DNA of 64,000 nucleotides from Bacillus albus (GTDB taxonomy: Bacteria; Bacillota; Bacilli; Bacillales; Bacillaceae_G): contig NZ_MAOE01000111.1 of the NCBI RefSeq assembly GCF_001884185.1, positions 62,001-126,000 on the forward strand. The letters are read 5' to 3'. Below the pieces are notes generated by a model, which searched no databases, was not told the DNA's origin, and saw only the letters and a list, made by a program, of their open reading frames with translations. The first letter of the stretch is position 1. Each line of letters starts with the position of its first letter. This document shows positions 63,949 through 64,000 of this stretch, one piece after another. Made by a program: the position numbers and the translations under genes.

Positions 63949-64000
63949 CGGTAGGGAAGAAATATTGGTACTGATGAGCTGAGAATATTGTTTCAGTATG

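Overview
The window is a low-GC Gram-positive chromosome segment that reads as a member of the Bacillus cereus group. The evidence is the Bacillus gene order (ylb genes, dcw cell-wall and division cluster, spoIIG-sigG, ylm genes, ileS-lspA, pyr operon, rqcH-yloB-yicC-remA-gmk-rpoZ), TTG/GTG starts with strong purine-rich Shine-Dalgarno (SD) sites, endospore-specific genes (spoVD, spoVE, spoIIGA, sigE, sigG, ylbJ, an rsfA-like gene), and two full-length plus two deleted copies of the cereus-group bcr1 repeat, whose ends carry TTTAT. Almost everything is core genome; no prophage, transposase, CRISPR array, rRNA or tRNA was seen.

Layout. 1-582: non-coding, with a possible minus-strand structured RNA and a shortened bcr1 copy. 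583-9.3 kb: rsmD-coaD, ylbJ (minus), ylbK-ddcP, tmcAL (minus), ylbN-rpmF, an rsfA-like regulator, ylbP (minus), a panE-like gene. 9.3-28 kb: bshC and the dcw cluster rsmH-ftsL-pbpB-spoVD-murE-mraY-murD-spoVE-murG-murB-divIB-ftsA-ftsZ, which makes and places peptidoglycan at the septum. mraZ is missing from its usual place ahead of rsmH. 28-31 kb: spoIIGA-sigE-sigG, the protease that activates pro-SigmaE, SigmaE, and forespore SigmaG. 31-38.7 kb: ylmC, pgeF, ylmE, sepF, ylmG, ylmH, divIVA, then T-box-controlled ileS and ylyA. 38.7-40.1 kb: lspA and rluD. 40.1-52 kb: the complete pyrimidine operon pyrR-pyrP-pyrB-pyrC-carA-carB-pyrK-pyrD-pyrF-pyrE with three PyrR attenuators. 52-56.7 kb: the only accessory-looking part: small membrane proteins, a transporter, a DinB-like protein and an M24 peptidase. 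57-64 kb: rqcH, a Ca-type P-ATPase, yicC, remA, gmk, rpoZ.

Most notable observations. (1) A bcr1 element sits inside a small membrane-protein gene at 54,063-54,579. Removing the element and one TTTAT copy restores a 121-codon reading frame that resembles the next gene, so both the empty site and the target duplication can be read directly. (2) tmcAL (minus strand) has its conserved HNGH nucleotidyltransferase motif upstream of any ATG/GTG/TTG. A good SD and a promoter point to an AUA start codon, in the gene for an enzyme that modifies the tRNA(Met) wobble base. (3) A perfect 14-bp hairpin encloses the spoVD ribosome-binding region. (4) A 17-codon leader reading frame with a hairpin-masked SD overlaps the murE start codon. 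(5) mraZ is absent, and an unpaired strong SD lies ahead of rsmH.
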